NCBI RefSeq assembly: GCF_002843175.1
Contig: NZ_PJEO01000052.1
Span: forward strand, 62,001-126,000
Reading direction: 5' to 3'
DNA length: 64,000 bases
Source of the DNA: Confluentibacter flavum
Lineage (GTDB): Bacteria; Bacteroidota; Bacteroidia; Flavobacteriales; Flavobacteriaceae
Below are positions 18,386 through 27,294 of this stretch, in pieces. The translations under genes were made by a program, and so were the position numbers. The notes beneath the pieces were generated by a model that worked only from the letters and a program-made list of their open reading frames with translations, made no database searches and had not been told where the DNA came from. Each line of letters starts with the position of its first letter. Position 1 is the stretch's first letter.

Positions 18386-18709
18386 ATGTTTGGAGATATG
18401 ATGAATATGATGGGTAAACTTAAAGAAACCCAAAAGAAAATTGAAGACACAAAAAAACGCTTAGATACCGTTTTAATAGATGAAAAAAGCAATGATGATT
18501 TATTAAAAATCACCATTACTGCAAATAGAAAAATCAAATCGATTACTTTTTCGGACGAATTATTGAGCGATAAAGAACAACTTGAAGATTATTTGATACT
18601 CACGCTTAATAAAGCCATTGAAAGGGCTACCCAAGTAAACGAAACCGAACTAGCTGCTGTAGCCAAAGAAGGTATGCCAAACATTCCTGGAATGGATTTG
18701 TTTAAATGA
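18386..18709 (+). CDS. YbaB/EbfC family nucleoid-associated protein
   Basis: A 107-residue small DNA-binding protein of the YbaB/EbfC family, which forms dimers and is associated with the nucleoid. The N-terminal helix [27 protein letters not shown] and the central beta hairpin [19 protein letters not shown] fit the family, and the tail contains [11 protein letters not shown]. It is divergent from oligopeptidase B and is not in the recR-dnaX context known in Proteobacteria. Confidence 0.85.
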   Translation: MFGDMMNMMGKLKETQKKIEDTKKRLDTVLIDEKSNDDLLKITITANRKIKSITFSDELLSDKEQLEDYLILTLNKAIERATQVNETELAAVAKEGMPNIPGMDLFK

Positions 18710-18742
18710 TATTCTACATTTATTAGATTTATAATTATTTGA

Positions 18743-18775
18743 TTGGAGTAATATTTTATTACATAACTAACTTTG
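18743..18775 (+). promoter_or_regulatory. Promoter TTG-N22-TAACTTTG
   Basis: A -33 TTG (18743-18745) and a -7 box TAACTTTG (18768-18775), 22 bp apart, which fits the Bacteroidota consensus TTG-N17-23-TAnnTTTG. It would give a leader of roughly 100-120 nt before the barrel protein gene. Confidence 0.55.
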
Positions 18776-18882
18776 CAAGGATTTTTGTTTTTTGAAAGAA
18801 TCAAAATATATGCTTAGACAGATTTTCATTTAACAAACTTTTAACTACAACAAACTAAACCTTGCCCCAATTTTGCGATCTA

Positions 18883-21465
18883 ATGGCTAAAACCAGAAAG
18901 ATGAACAAAACCCTAGCATTTGGAATTTTATTATTGACAAGTTTATTATCATTTAAATCAATAGCACAAACTGAAGTAAAAGAAGTTGCAATAATTGGAT
19001 CTAAATCACCAACCCAGTCATTAGTAGCAAAAGAAGTTATTATCACTGGAAAAGTTATTGATAAAGAAACCGGCCAACCTTTAGAATATGCCACTATTGT
19101 GTTTTTTAGCAAAGCAGAGAACAAAATAATTACTGGAGGAATTACTGATGCCAACGGTGATTTTAATATCCCAGTAGATACAGGAACTTACGATATAACC
19201 ATAGAATTCATTTCTTTTAAAACAATTACTATCGCAAATAAAAATATCAATGAATCTCAAAACATAGGATCTTTTTCTTTAGAAATTGACGCAGAAGCCC
19301 TTGGTGAAGTTGAAGTTATAGCTGAGCGAACTACAGTTGAATTGAAACTTGATAAAAGAATATATAATGTTGGTCAAGATCTTACCGTAAGAGGTGGTAC
19401 CGTAAGTGATGTTTTAGATAATGTTCCGTCCGTTTCTGTAGATGTTGACGGTACTGTGGCCTTACGCGGCAATCAAAATGTTACCATATTAATTAATGGT
19501 AAACCTTCTGGTTTGGTAGGATTAAACTCTACTGATGCGTTGCGCCAACTTCCTGCGGATGCTATTGAACGTGTTGAGGTTATAACCGCTCCCTCTTCGC
19601 GTTATGATGCTGAAGGAACTGGAGGTATATTGAATATCATTTTAAGAAGAAGTAAGTTGCAAGGAATGAATGGTGCCGTTACTTTAAATGCTGGTACGCC
19701 TACAACCTATGGCGTATCTGGAAACGTCAATTATAGAACTGGTGATTTTAACTTTTTTAACACATCTAGCTATAACTATAGAGAAAATCCAGGGAATGGA
19801 TTGTCTGAGAGAGAAACATTTAATGGTGATCAACCTAGTACCTACTTTAATGAATACAGAACATCAGATAGAATACAAAATGGATTTACAATAAGCAATG
19901 GTGTAGAGTGGTATATTAACGATTCTGCCTCGTTAACCGCTTCATTTGTATTAAGAAATAGTGATAATGAAAACGAAACTTCAAATGAGACTTTTCAATT
20001 AGACGAAAATAGAGATTTAATACGACGATTTGTTAGGTTAAGCCCAGAAACAGAGAGCGATAATACTTTTCAGTATTCTATTAATTTCGATAAGCAGTTT
20101 GGTGGTAATTCACAACATAGATTGACCACTGACTTTCAGTACGAAAATAGTGCTGAAGACGAGTTTGGAGTTATTACAAACGACGATAACCCTTCCCAAA
20201 GACTTCAAACTTTAGAAGATCAAAAACGTATATTACTACAAACTGACTATGTATGGCCAATTGGTGATGATAGTCAATTTGAAGCTGGTTATCGAGGTAA
20301 TTTTTATGTTTTGGATACCGACTACAAACTAGAAAATTATATAAACGATGATTTTGTTATTAATACTGGATTAACCAATAATCTTATTTATACAGAGCAT
20401 GTAAATGCCGCTTACACCCAATATGGAAGTAAAATAAAAGATAAATTTTCATATTTATTAGGTTTGCGTTTGGAAGAAACTAGAATAACAGTAGACCAAG
20501 TAACAACTGGAGATTTCAGTAAGAGAAATTACCTAGGATTGTTCCCTACACTTAATTTATCATACGAAATTACAGAAGATCAAAGCTTAACACTTGGCTA
20601 CAATAGAAGGATAAGCAGACCGCGTTCTAGATTTATCAATCCATTCCCATCTCAATCAAGCCCTACAACACAATTTATTGGAAATCCCGCTTTGAATCCT
20701 AGTTATTCAAATACAGTGGATATTGGCTATCTTAGCGAGTTTGGAAAACTTACGCTAAGCTCTTCGCTATATTATCAGAAAGCAACAGAGACATTTAATT
20801 TTATACAACAAGGTACTGGTGATTATTATTTCCCTGAGTTAGACTTTACAATTAGCGAAAACGATCCTAGTTATGGTGGTCTTGCTGCTCAGTATGATGA
20901 TGAGGTAGAAGTACTGCAAAGCACACCTATCAATTTAGCATCTAACACCCGTATAGGTTTTGAATTTACATTGACTTATAGACCTACTACAAAATGGAAT
21001 TTGAATGGTAACTTTAATTTATTCCAGTCACAAAATAGAGGTGATTACAATGGAACCAATTTTGATGCCGATAATATTAGTTGGTTTGCTAGAATCAATA
21101 GTAAATACACATTACCGGGAGACATCGATTGGCAAACACGTTTTTTCTATCGAGGACCTAGTGAAGATGCACAAAACAAAAGAAGAGGTATGGCTTCTGT
21201 TGATTTAGCTTTTAGTAAAGATATATTTGACAGCAATGCTTCAATTGCTTTTAATATAAGTGATGTATTTAATAGTAGAGTAATGATTTCTGAAACTACT
21301 ACACCAACATTTCAAACATATGGCGAAAACCAATGGAGACAACGTAGTTTCAATGTAGCCTTTACATACAGATTTAACCAACAAAAAAGAGAACAAAATA
21401 GAGAACGACGAGGTCAAGAAGGAGGAGGCGAAGGTGGCGAATTTGATGATATGCAATTCGAATAA
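18883..21465 (+). CDS. Outer-membrane beta-barrel (TonB-dependent receptor type) with carboxypeptidase-like N-terminal domain
   Basis: About 860 residues. A signal peptide (MNKTLAFGILLLTSLLSFKSIAQ) is followed by a carboxypeptidase-regulatory-like domain (ITGKVIDKETGQPLEYATIVFF ... DITIEFISFKT), a plug-like domain (VSDVLDNVPSVSVDVDGTVALRGNQNVTILINGKPSGL, RVEVITAPSSRYDAEGTGGILNI), and a long barrel ending FNVAFTYRFNQQ with a Gly/Glu-rich tail. This is the OMP_b-brl_3-type group rather than a SusC protein; no SusD neighbour is present. The start is uncertain: ATG at 18883 (MAKTRKMNKT) or 18901 (MNKT); the latter gives the cleaner signal peptide. Confidence 0.88.
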   Translation: MAKTRKMNKTLAFGILLLTSLLSFKSIAQTEVKEVAIIGSKSPTQSLVAKEVIITGKVIDKETGQPLEYATIVFFSKAENKIITGGITDANGDFNIPVDTGTYDITIEFISFKTITIANKNINESQNIGSFSLEIDAEALGEVEVIAERTTVELKLDKRIYNVGQDLTVRGGTVSDVLDNVPSVSVDVDGTVALRGNQNVTILINGKPSGLVGLNSTDALRQLPADAIERVEVITAPSSRYDAEGTGGILNIILRRSKLQGMNGAVTLNAGTPTTYGVSGNVNYRTGDFNFFNTSSYNYRENPGNGLSERETFNGDQPSTYFNEYRTSDRIQNGFTISNGVEWYINDSASLTASFVLRNSDNENETSNETFQLDENRDLIRRFVRLSPETESDNTFQYSINFDKQFGGNSQHRLTTDFQYENSAEDEFGVITNDDNPSQRLQTLEDQKRILLQTDYVWPIGDDSQFEAGYRGNFYVLDTDYKLENYINDDFVINTGLTNNLIYTEHVNAAYTQYGSKIKDKFSYLLGLRLEETRITVDQVTTGDFSKRNYLGLFPTLNLSYEITEDQSLTLGYNRRISRPRSRFINPFPSQSSPTTQFIGNPALNPSYSNTVDIGYLSEFGKLTLSSSLYYQKATETFNFIQQGTGDYYFPELDFTISENDPSYGGLAAQYDDEVEVLQSTPINLASNTRIGFEFTLTYRPTTKWNLNGNFNLFQSQNRGDYNGTNFDADNISWFARINSKYTLPGDIDWQTRFFYRGPSEDAQNKRRGMASVDLAFSKDIFDSNASIAFNISDVFNSRVMISETTTPTFQTYGENQWRQRSFNVAFTYRFNQQKREQNRERRGQEGGGEGGEFDDMQFE

Positions 21466-21490
21466 GAAAACTGATGAAAAATCAGCAACA

Positions 21491-21525
21491 AAAAAGGGAG
21501 CTAAAATTAAATTAGCTCCCTTTTT
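21491..21525. terminator. Bidirectional intrinsic terminator
   Basis: A 14-bp perfect stem (AAAAAGGGAGCTAA with TTAGCTCCCTTTTT) and a 7-base loop. It is placed between the barrel gene and the small convergent gene at 21553, with A/T tracts on both sides. Confidence 0.88.
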
Positions 21526-21552
21526 ATATTTAAATAATTATGCTTTTATTGC

Positions 21553-21726
21553 TTAAGACTGTCTTTTAGCTTTTCTTGCTTCTCTAATTTCTTTTAATCT
21601 TTCAATTAAAGAACCACCTATCCAATAAGGAATAACGAATGTTAATAAAAATATCATTAACCAAAAACCTATCGTTAGAATAGTTAAAAATGCTAAAAAA
21701 CCTAAATATTGATCAAATTCAAACAT
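21553..21726 (-). CDS. Small membrane protein, 57 residues
   Basis: A short frame that starts at an ATG and runs 57 codons to TAA. The product begins MFEFDQYLGFLAFLTILTIG, continues with one or two hydrophobic segments (FWLMIFLLTFVIPYWIGGSL), and ends in a strongly charged helix (ERLKEIREARKAKRQS). The hydrophobic block followed by a basic tail is typical of a real single-span inner-membrane protein, and the gene sits between two same-purpose boundaries: a terminator at its 3' side and the peroxiredoxin gene 90 bp upstream. No family was recognised. Confidence 0.65.
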   Translation of the reverse strand: MFEFDQYLGFLAFLTILTIGFWLMIFLLTFVIPYWIGGSLIERLKEIREARKAKRQS

Positions 21727-21816
21727 AATTGTGTGTATCTTTTAAAATATTAGACAAAGATACTATATAGCTTTTTGTTATACAATACTTAAATTAAGAT
21801 TTATCAAAAGTGTTAT

Positions 21817-22458
21817 CTAATTCAAGTTAGGTTGCGGTGTCATTCTTAAATAAGGCTTTATTTCTTTATGCCCTTTTGGAAACATAGCAGGTATTTGTTC
21901 ATTTGTTATAGATGGAGAAATAACTACATCTTCACCACTTTTCCAATTGGCTGGTGTCGCTACTTTATGATATGCAGTTAGTTGTAATGAATCAATGACA
22001 CGAAGTAATTCATCAAAATTTCTTCCAGTGGAAGCTGGATATGTGATTATAAGTTTTACTTTTTTATCAGGACCAATAACAAATACAGAACGTACCGTTA
22101 ATTTATCGTTAGCATTAGGGTGGATCATATCATAAAGCTCTGAGACTTTGTGGTCTTCATCTGCAATTATTGGAAAATTAACCGTAGTATGTTGGGTTTC
22201 ATTAATATCCTTTATCCAACCTTTATGCGATTCTAAACCATCTACACTGAGTGCCACAACCTTTACGTTGCGTTTATCAAATTCTGCTTTATATTTTGCT
22301 ACTGTACCTAATTCCGTAGTACAAACAGGTGTGTAATCTGCTGGATGTGAAAATAAAATCCCCCAGCTATCTCCCAACCACTCATGAAAATTAATAGTTC
22401 CTTCCGATGATTGAGCTGTAAAATTTGGAGCGTCGTCTCCTAATCTAATTGTTGCCAT
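21817..22458 (-). CDS. 1-Cys peroxiredoxin (Prx6 subfamily)
   Basis: A 213-residue thiol peroxidase that reduces peroxides in the cytoplasm. The peroxidatic cysteine is C46 in PADYTPVCTTELG. No other cysteine was found, so it is of the 1-Cys Prx6 type. The Prx6-like C-terminal arm (VATPANWKSGEDVVISPSI ... FPKGHKEIKPYLR) is present. The reductant is unknown. It may be co-transcribed with the 57-residue gene. Confidence 0.93.
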   Translation of the reverse strand: MATIRLGDDAPNFTAQSSEGTINFHEWLGDSWGILFSHPADYTPVCTTELGTVAKYKAEFDKRNVKVVALSVDGLESHKGWIKDINETQHTTVNFPIIADEDHKVSELYDMIHPNANDKLTVRSVFVIGPDKKVKLIITYPASTGRNFDELLRVIDSLQLTAYHKVATPANWKSGEDVVISPSITNEQIPAMFPKGHKEIKPYLRMTPQPNLN

Positions 22459-22632
22459 AATTTTTAATTTAATTTATTGCTATAAAATGTGATATTTTGA
22501 TATAAATATTCAATTTGAAGTCTTGCTAAGATACCAATTTTTATCAAATCAGCATTTATTAGAAGCGTTATTTCTGTGTTAAAAAGTTGTTTAAAAACTA
22601 ACAACTATCATATAATTAACGACAAAAACCGC

Positions 22633-22640
22633 TAACTTTG
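22633..22640 (+). promoter_or_regulatory. -7 box TAACTTTG upstream of fumC
   Basis: Exact match to TAnnTTTG, 24 bp before the fumC ATG. No TTG lies at the usual -33 distance, so only the -7 element is supported. Confidence 0.45.
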
Positions 22641-22664
22641 CACACAAATTAAACCATTACTAAA

Positions 22665-24062
22665 ATGAATTTCAGAATAGAAAAAGATACAATGGGCGAG
22701 GTAAAAGTACCTGCCGATAAACTTTGGGGAGCCCAAACAGAACGTTCTAGAAACAATTTTAAAATAGGCGCTCCAGCATCTATGCCTTTAGAAATTATTT
22801 ACGGCTTTGCTTATTTAAAAAAGGCAGCCGCTTACACGAATTGTGAATTGGGTGCATTACCTATCGAAAAGCGTGATTTAATAGCCAAGGTTTGTGATGA
22901 AATTTTAGAAGGTAAACATGATAATGAATTTCCATTAGTTATTTGGCAAACAGGTTCCGGTACCCAAAGCAATATGAATGTGAATGAAGTCATTGCTAAC
23001 AGAGCGCAACAACTTGCAGGAAAAGAAATTGGTAAAGACGAAGCGGTTATTAAAGCAAATGATGATGTTAATAAGTCACAATCTTCTAACGACACCTTCC
23101 CTACTGGAATGACCATTGCTGCTTATAAGAAAATTGTAGAAACTACACTGCCAGGTGTTAAACAATTACGCGATACTTTAAAATCTAAGTCTGAAGCATT
23201 TAAAAATGTGATTAAAATCGGGCGAACACATTTAATGGATGCGACACCTTTAACCTTAGGTCAAGAACTTTCTGGATATGTATCACAGTTGGACCATGGC
23301 ATGAAAGCCTTAGAAAATACCTTGGCACATTTAAGCGAGCTGGCATTAGGAGGAACTGCAGTCGGAACTGGTTTAAATGCTCCAAAGGGATATAGCAAAC
23401 GTGTTGCAGAATACATTGCCAAATTTACTGAACTGCCATTTGTAACAGCTCCAAACAAATTTGAAGCTTTGGCTGCCCACGACGCATTGGTTGAAACACA
23501 TGGTGCTTTAAAACAATTGGCCGTTTCTTTAAACAAAATTGCAAACGATATAAGAATGATGGCTTCAGGCCCCAGAAGTGGTATTGGAGAGATTATCATT
23601 CCTGCCAACGAACCTGGAAGTTCTATTATGCCTGGAAAAGTGAACCCAACACAATGTGAAGCACTAACAATGGTTTGTGCCCAAGTAATTGGTAATGATG
23701 TTGCGATTAGCTTTGGTGGTGCTCAAGGACATTATGAATTAAATGTTTTTAAACCCGTAATGGCAGCAAACGTAATTCAATCTGCTCAATTAATTGGTGA
23801 TGCCTGTGTTAGTTTTGATGAAAACTGTGCCATTGGTATAGAACCAAACCATGCTGTTATTAAACAACTCCTTAACAATTCTTTAATGCTGGTTACTGCC
23901 CTAAATACCAAAATTGGGTATTATAAAGCTGCTGAAATTGCCAATACGGCTCACAAAAATGGAACTACTTTAAAAGAAGAAGCTATAAATTTAGGCTATG
24001 TGACTGCTGAAGATTATGATGAATGGGTTAAACCTGAGGATATGGTAGGAAGTCTTAAATGA
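22665..24062 (+). CDS. fumC: Class II fumarate hydratase
   Basis: A 465-residue iron-independent fumarase, which interconverts fumarate and L-malate in the TCA cycle. Key motifs are [28 protein letters not shown], the active-site [16 protein letters not shown], and the superfamily signature [11 protein letters not shown]. Length is the usual one. The gene is alone, with its own -7 box and a terminator. Confidence 0.97.
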   Translation: MNFRIEKDTMGEVKVPADKLWGAQTERSRNNFKIGAPASMPLEIIYGFAYLKKAAAYTNCELGALPIEKRDLIAKVCDEILEGKHDNEFPLVIWQTGSGTQSNMNVNEVIANRAQQLAGKEIGKDEAVIKANDDVNKSQSSNDTFPTGMTIAAYKKIVETTLPGVKQLRDTLKSKSEAFKNVIKIGRTHLMDATPLTLGQELSGYVSQLDHGMKALENTLAHLSELALGGTAVGTGLNAPKGYSKRVAEYIAKFTELPFVTAPNKFEALAAHDALVETHGALKQLAVSLNKIANDIRMMASGPRSGIGEIIIPANEPGSSIMPGKVNPTQCEALTMVCAQVIGNDVAISFGGAQGHYELNVFKPVMAANVIQSAQLIGDACVSFDENCAIGIEPNHAVIKQLLNNSLMLVTALNTKIGYYKAAEIANTAHKNGTTLKEEAINLGYVTAEDYDEWVKPEDMVGSLK

Positions 24063-24083
24063 TAATATCAAAATACTAAAATA

Positions 24084-24117
24084 AAAAAACAGGTATAAAA
24101 TTTAATACCTGTTTTTT
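24084..24117 (+). terminator. Intrinsic terminator after fumC
   Basis: A 13-bp stem (AAAAAACAGGTAT with ATACCTGTTTTTT) and an 8-base AT loop, 21 bp after the stop. Confidence 0.85.
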
Positions 24118-24199
24118 GGTTGGTTAGCTATCAATCCTTTGTTTCAGAGGAAATCATTGTAAAAATATAATTATCAATTCAATTATTTATTAACAAATG

Positions 24200-24811
24200 T
24201 TAATGACCATCCATTTTCTTTCGTATTCTACTTAATTGAACTGCCGTAATTCCCAAATATGAGGCTATGTGGTATTGAGGTATCAAGTCATCAACTTCAG
24301 GAATTTGTTTTCTTAATTCTAAATATCGCTCTCTTGCATCAAGTGAAATTAGTTCAACCAATCGGTTTTCATATTTGGTATAAACGTCTTCTAAAACACT
24401 AGTATACAATTTACTGAGACCATGATTTTTTTCACACAAATTCATCAATTTTGTATAATCTACTTCATAAATTTCACAATCTAATAATGCTTCAAAAGTA
24501 AAAATTGATTCACTTTTATTTTTTAAAGCCGTCAAAGAAGCCATAACATTAATGGGCAAATAGAAACTTTTGTTGAATTCTTTTCCTGATTCAGTTGATA
24601 AATAACAACGAATAACCCCAGAAACCAATAAGTAAACCTTGGATGGAACTTCCCCAAACTTTACTATTTGTGTACCGGCATCAATTTTTTTAAATTTGGC
24701 AATATTTTGAAGTTCTATGAATGTTTCCTCAGAAAAATCTGAAAATTGATTAAAAAAAGAAATGATATTATTCAACAGTAAATATTTAAAAATAGACACA
24801 TAAATATACAA
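24200..24811 (-). CDS. Crp/Fnr family transcriptional regulator
   Basis: A 203-residue regulator. The cNMP-binding-like beta roll occupies about residues 35-125 (KFKKIDAGTQIVKFGEVPSKVYLLVSGVIRCYL) and lacks an obvious cyclic-nucleotide phosphate cassette. The C-terminal winged helix has the recognition element IASYLGITAVQLSRIRKKM. There are no Fnr-type clustered N-terminal cysteines. Proteins of this type are common single-gene regulators in Flavobacteriia; the target is unknown. The start is the first ATG; a shorter form cannot be excluded. Confidence 0.85.
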   Translation of the reverse strand: MYIYVSIFKYLLLNNIISFFNQFSDFSEETFIELQNIAKFKKIDAGTQIVKFGEVPSKVYLLVSGVIRCYLSTESGKEFNKSFYLPINVMASLTALKNKSESIFTFEALLDCEIYEVDYTKLMNLCEKNHGLSKLYTSVLEDVYTKYENRLVELISLDARERYLELRKQIPEVDDLIPQYHIASYLGITAVQLSRIRKKMDGH

Positions 24812-24875
24812 TAATAACTCAAAGACCTATTGCAAAGTATTCAAAATAATACTTACATTTTCTTTAAAATACGAA

Positions 24876-24910
24876 ATAAAAAAAACCTGAAAGAGTTAAC
24901 TTTCAGGTTT
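24876..24910 (-). terminator. Intrinsic terminator
   Basis: An 11-bp stem (AAACCTGAAAG with CTTTCAGGTTT) and a 6-base loop, followed on the minus strand by a T-rich tract. It lies just after the stop of the coiled-coil protein gene at 24935. Confidence 0.82.
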
Positions 24911-24934
24911 GTAAAAAATTTAATGTTTTTTAAA

Positions 24935-25819
24935 TTATTGCAGAGTAAACTCTGATGTAGATATTAAATCTTTTTTATTAAAAACATTTACTGTGTAGCG
25001 TCCTTTTGCAAAATCGCTTGATCCTTTTGATGCAACAAACTCACATACATTAAGGTTATCATTTTCATAGTTAAATTTGCTTACAATACTATAGTTTAAA
25101 GTTTTTTCACCAAACGTTATTTGTTCGTTTAATCCTAAAGTATTGTTTTTTGGATCTATAACTTGAACATATAATTCTTGATCTCCAGCTTGTACCAATC
25201 TGTTTTTAGCAACAGTAAAACATACTCTTATTTTATCTGTACGGCTAGCTCTTTCGGTAGGAATTAATTTCCCAGAAGTTCTTTCAATCACACCAAAACC
25301 TTTTAAACCAACAGTTCCTAATGCAGATGCATTTTCTACAACTTCAGCTAGTGCTGTATTTTGTACCAACAATGAATCTGAAAACATACTGCGCTCTTCA
25401 AGACGAACTCTGGTACTATCTAAGGATGTAGCCAAATATGAATTACTTACCTTTAAAGAATCATTTTGCGCCATTAATACATCCATTTCTTTTTGTAATG
25501 AAAGATATTGGCTTTTGTATTTCCACAAGCTTTTCACATTAGTTTCAGATATTTTTAATGAATCTATTAATCCTTGAATGCGCGCTCTTGCTTCAATTAA
25601 GTCTTTATTAGCAACTTTGTTCTCACTTATAGCAACATCATATTGTTTTGCCATAGCATTTAAATCATTCATTACTAATTGTTTTTCTTCAGTTAATTCA
25701 TTTTGGGTTTCTTTACTGTTTTTGTAAAGGTTCATTGTATAAAACCCAGTTGCTAAAAATAGGACTAAAGCAATGCCTAAACCTACCTTTAATCCAATAC
25801 TACTTTTGTTGTTTTCCAT
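24935..25819 (-). CDS. Membrane-anchored coiled-coil protein, function unknown
   Basis: A 294-residue protein. One N-terminal membrane anchor (VGLGIALVLFLATGFYTMNLY, about 12-32) is followed by a long coiled coil (about 35-155, with repeated SLK/DSL heptads). A C-terminal beta domain of about 130 residues begins GTVGLKGFGVIERTSG. Homologues in this group are sometimes labelled chromosome-partitioning protein ParA, but there is no Walker motif, so that name is wrong. It is third in the leftward order gyrA, TPR protein, this gene, with 205 bp and a terminator in between. Confidence 0.7.
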   Translation of the reverse strand: MENNKSSIGLKVGLGIALVLFLATGFYTMNLYKNSKETQNELTEEKQLVMNDLNAMAKQYDVAISENKVANKDLIEARARIQGLIDSLKISETNVKSLWKYKSQYLSLQKEMDVLMAQNDSLKVSNSYLATSLDSTRVRLEERSMFSDSLLVQNTALAEVVENASALGTVGLKGFGVIERTSGKLIPTERASRTDKIRVCFTVAKNRLVQAGDQELYVQVIDPKNNTLGLNEQITFGEKTLNYSIVSKFNYENDNLNVCEFVASKGSSDFAKGRYTVNVFNKKDLISTSEFTLQ

Positions 25820-25976
25820 GATTACTTGTTTTTTGTTGTACGTGTTTACTTTTATTTTTGACGGTTATTTTTTTTTTGGAAGGTTATATTTACTGTTTCT
25901 TCCATTTTTCATTATATACGACTAACTTAAAAATATAGATGTTTATAAACTTATTTTTTATTTCCTAAAAAAATAA

Positions 25977-26004
25977 AGGCTTATAATCAATTGATTATAA
26001 GCCT
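25977..26004 (-). terminator. Terminator-like 28-bp perfect palindrome
   Basis: A perfect inverted repeat with 14-bp arms (arm AGGCTTATAATCAA). A T-rich tract follows on the minus strand. It lies 20 bp past the stop of the TPR gene. Confidence 0.75.
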
Positions 26005-26024
26005 AATTTAGATTTTGACAATAT

Positions 26025-27275
26025 TTAGTTTTCTGTATTTATAGAGTCTAATTTATCTTTCATTTCTTTTTGTTTGGCGGTATCTCCTAATATACTGTAT
26101 ATATTCATTAGTGTTGAAGCTGCGCTAACATTTTTGGAATCTAATACTAAAGCTTTTTCTAGATAAGGTATGGCTTCTTTATAAACACCTTTGCGAACTT
26201 CTACTAATTCATCATATTTTTTATTATCTGCGCTAGAAGTGCCCAAATTATTCATTTCTTCAATTATACTTTGTTCTTTTTCCAACACAACTGCGGACAT
26301 ATTTATATAGGCATTAACATAGTCAGGATTTAATTCGATCGTTTTGCTATAATATTTTTTTGCAGATTCAGCATCTCCAGATTCAGCAGATAATACACCT
26401 AAATTATATTGAAGCTCAGCATTGTTTGGATCCATTTGTGTCGCTTTCTCCAAAAGTTTTTTAAACTCTTCATTATTACCCATTTTATAATAAATGTTTG
26501 CTTCTGATAAAATTAAATTAACGTCATCTGGACTTTCAGCTTTAGCATCTTTAATAGCCGCAATGGCTTTTTCATTGTCTCCCTGTGTGACATAGATAAG
26601 AGCAACATTTTTAACTATCTCTGGTTTTTTTGATTCTGTTAAGCGCTCACCTGGATTTGTGTGTGTTCCTGATCTTACATATAAATCTCTTGCCGTTTTA
26701 TCTAAAATATCTTCTTCTCCAGTTTCTTTGTTTGTAGCATAAAACTGTTTTTCAATACCAGTATATCCTACTTTTTTAAGTTCTTCATACAATGTTAAAG
26801 CTCTATCATATTCTTCTACATTAACAGCTGTTACAGCTGCATAATATAGGAATGTTGTGTCTTGTTCACTTAATCTGTATGCTTTTTCAAAATATTTGGA
26901 TGACGTTGAAAAGTCCTGTTTCTCATATAAATCATTTCCTTTGGTCAATATTGAATTGACCATAGTTTGCTTTAATTCACTACTTTCAGCCACATAAGCA
27001 CCTTCAACTTTTCCTAAACTTTCAATAGCAGCATCAATATCAGCCATTGACCCAGCGCCACCTGCGTATAAAGCTTGAGCATTTAGAAAATAGTATTGAG
27101 CTTTAGTTTTCTCATCCATAGCAGACATTAAACTTTCTGCTTGCTTTAATGCTGACTTAGCTTCAGCATAATTGTTTCCTTTAATAGCTTTTTCTACGGC
27201 TTTCAATTCTTTTTTTTGTGCAAATGAAAATGCGCTTATTGAAATTGCTAAAGCTATGATAATCTGTTTTTTCAT
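26025..27275 (-). CDS. Exported tetratricopeptide-repeat protein
   Basis: A 416-residue protein starting at MKKQIIIALAISISAFSFAQ, which is a clear signal peptide; the longer frame to 27353 adds a low-complexity segment read out of the gyrA end and is not used. The mature part is mostly TPR helices, e.g. NAELQYNLGVLSAESGDAES and PDYVNAYINMSAVVLEKE. It ends in a last TPR (VSAASTLMNIYSILGDTAKQK). The start lies 19 bp after the gyrA stop on the same strand, so it is probably co-transcribed with gyrA. It is likely a periplasmic scaffold; partners are unknown. Confidence 0.85.
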   Translation of the reverse strand: MKKQIIIALAISISAFSFAQKKELKAVEKAIKGNNYAEAKSALKQAESLMSAMDEKTKAQYYFLNAQALYAGGAGSMADIDAAIESLGKVEGAYVAESSELKQTMVNSILTKGNDLYEKQDFSTSSKYFEKAYRLSEQDTTFLYYAAVTAVNVEEYDRALTLYEELKKVGYTGIEKQFYATNKETGEEDILDKTARDLYVRSGTHTNPGERLTESKKPEIVKNVALIYVTQGDNEKAIAAIKDAKAESPDDVNLILSEANIYYKMGNNEEFKKLLEKATQMDPNNAELQYNLGVLSAESGDAESAKKYYSKTIELNPDYVNAYINMSAVVLEKEQSIIEEMNNLGTSSADNKKYDELVEVRKGVYKEAIPYLEKALVLDSKNVSAASTLMNIYSILGDTAKQKEMKDKLDSINTEN

Positions 27276-27294
27276 TTTAATAAATATTAGGTTC

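Noticed and set aside
24935-25819. Label chromosome partitioning protein ParA for the coiled-coil protein
   Set aside because: There is no Walker A or deviant Walker motif; the chain is a membrane anchor, coiled coil and beta domain.
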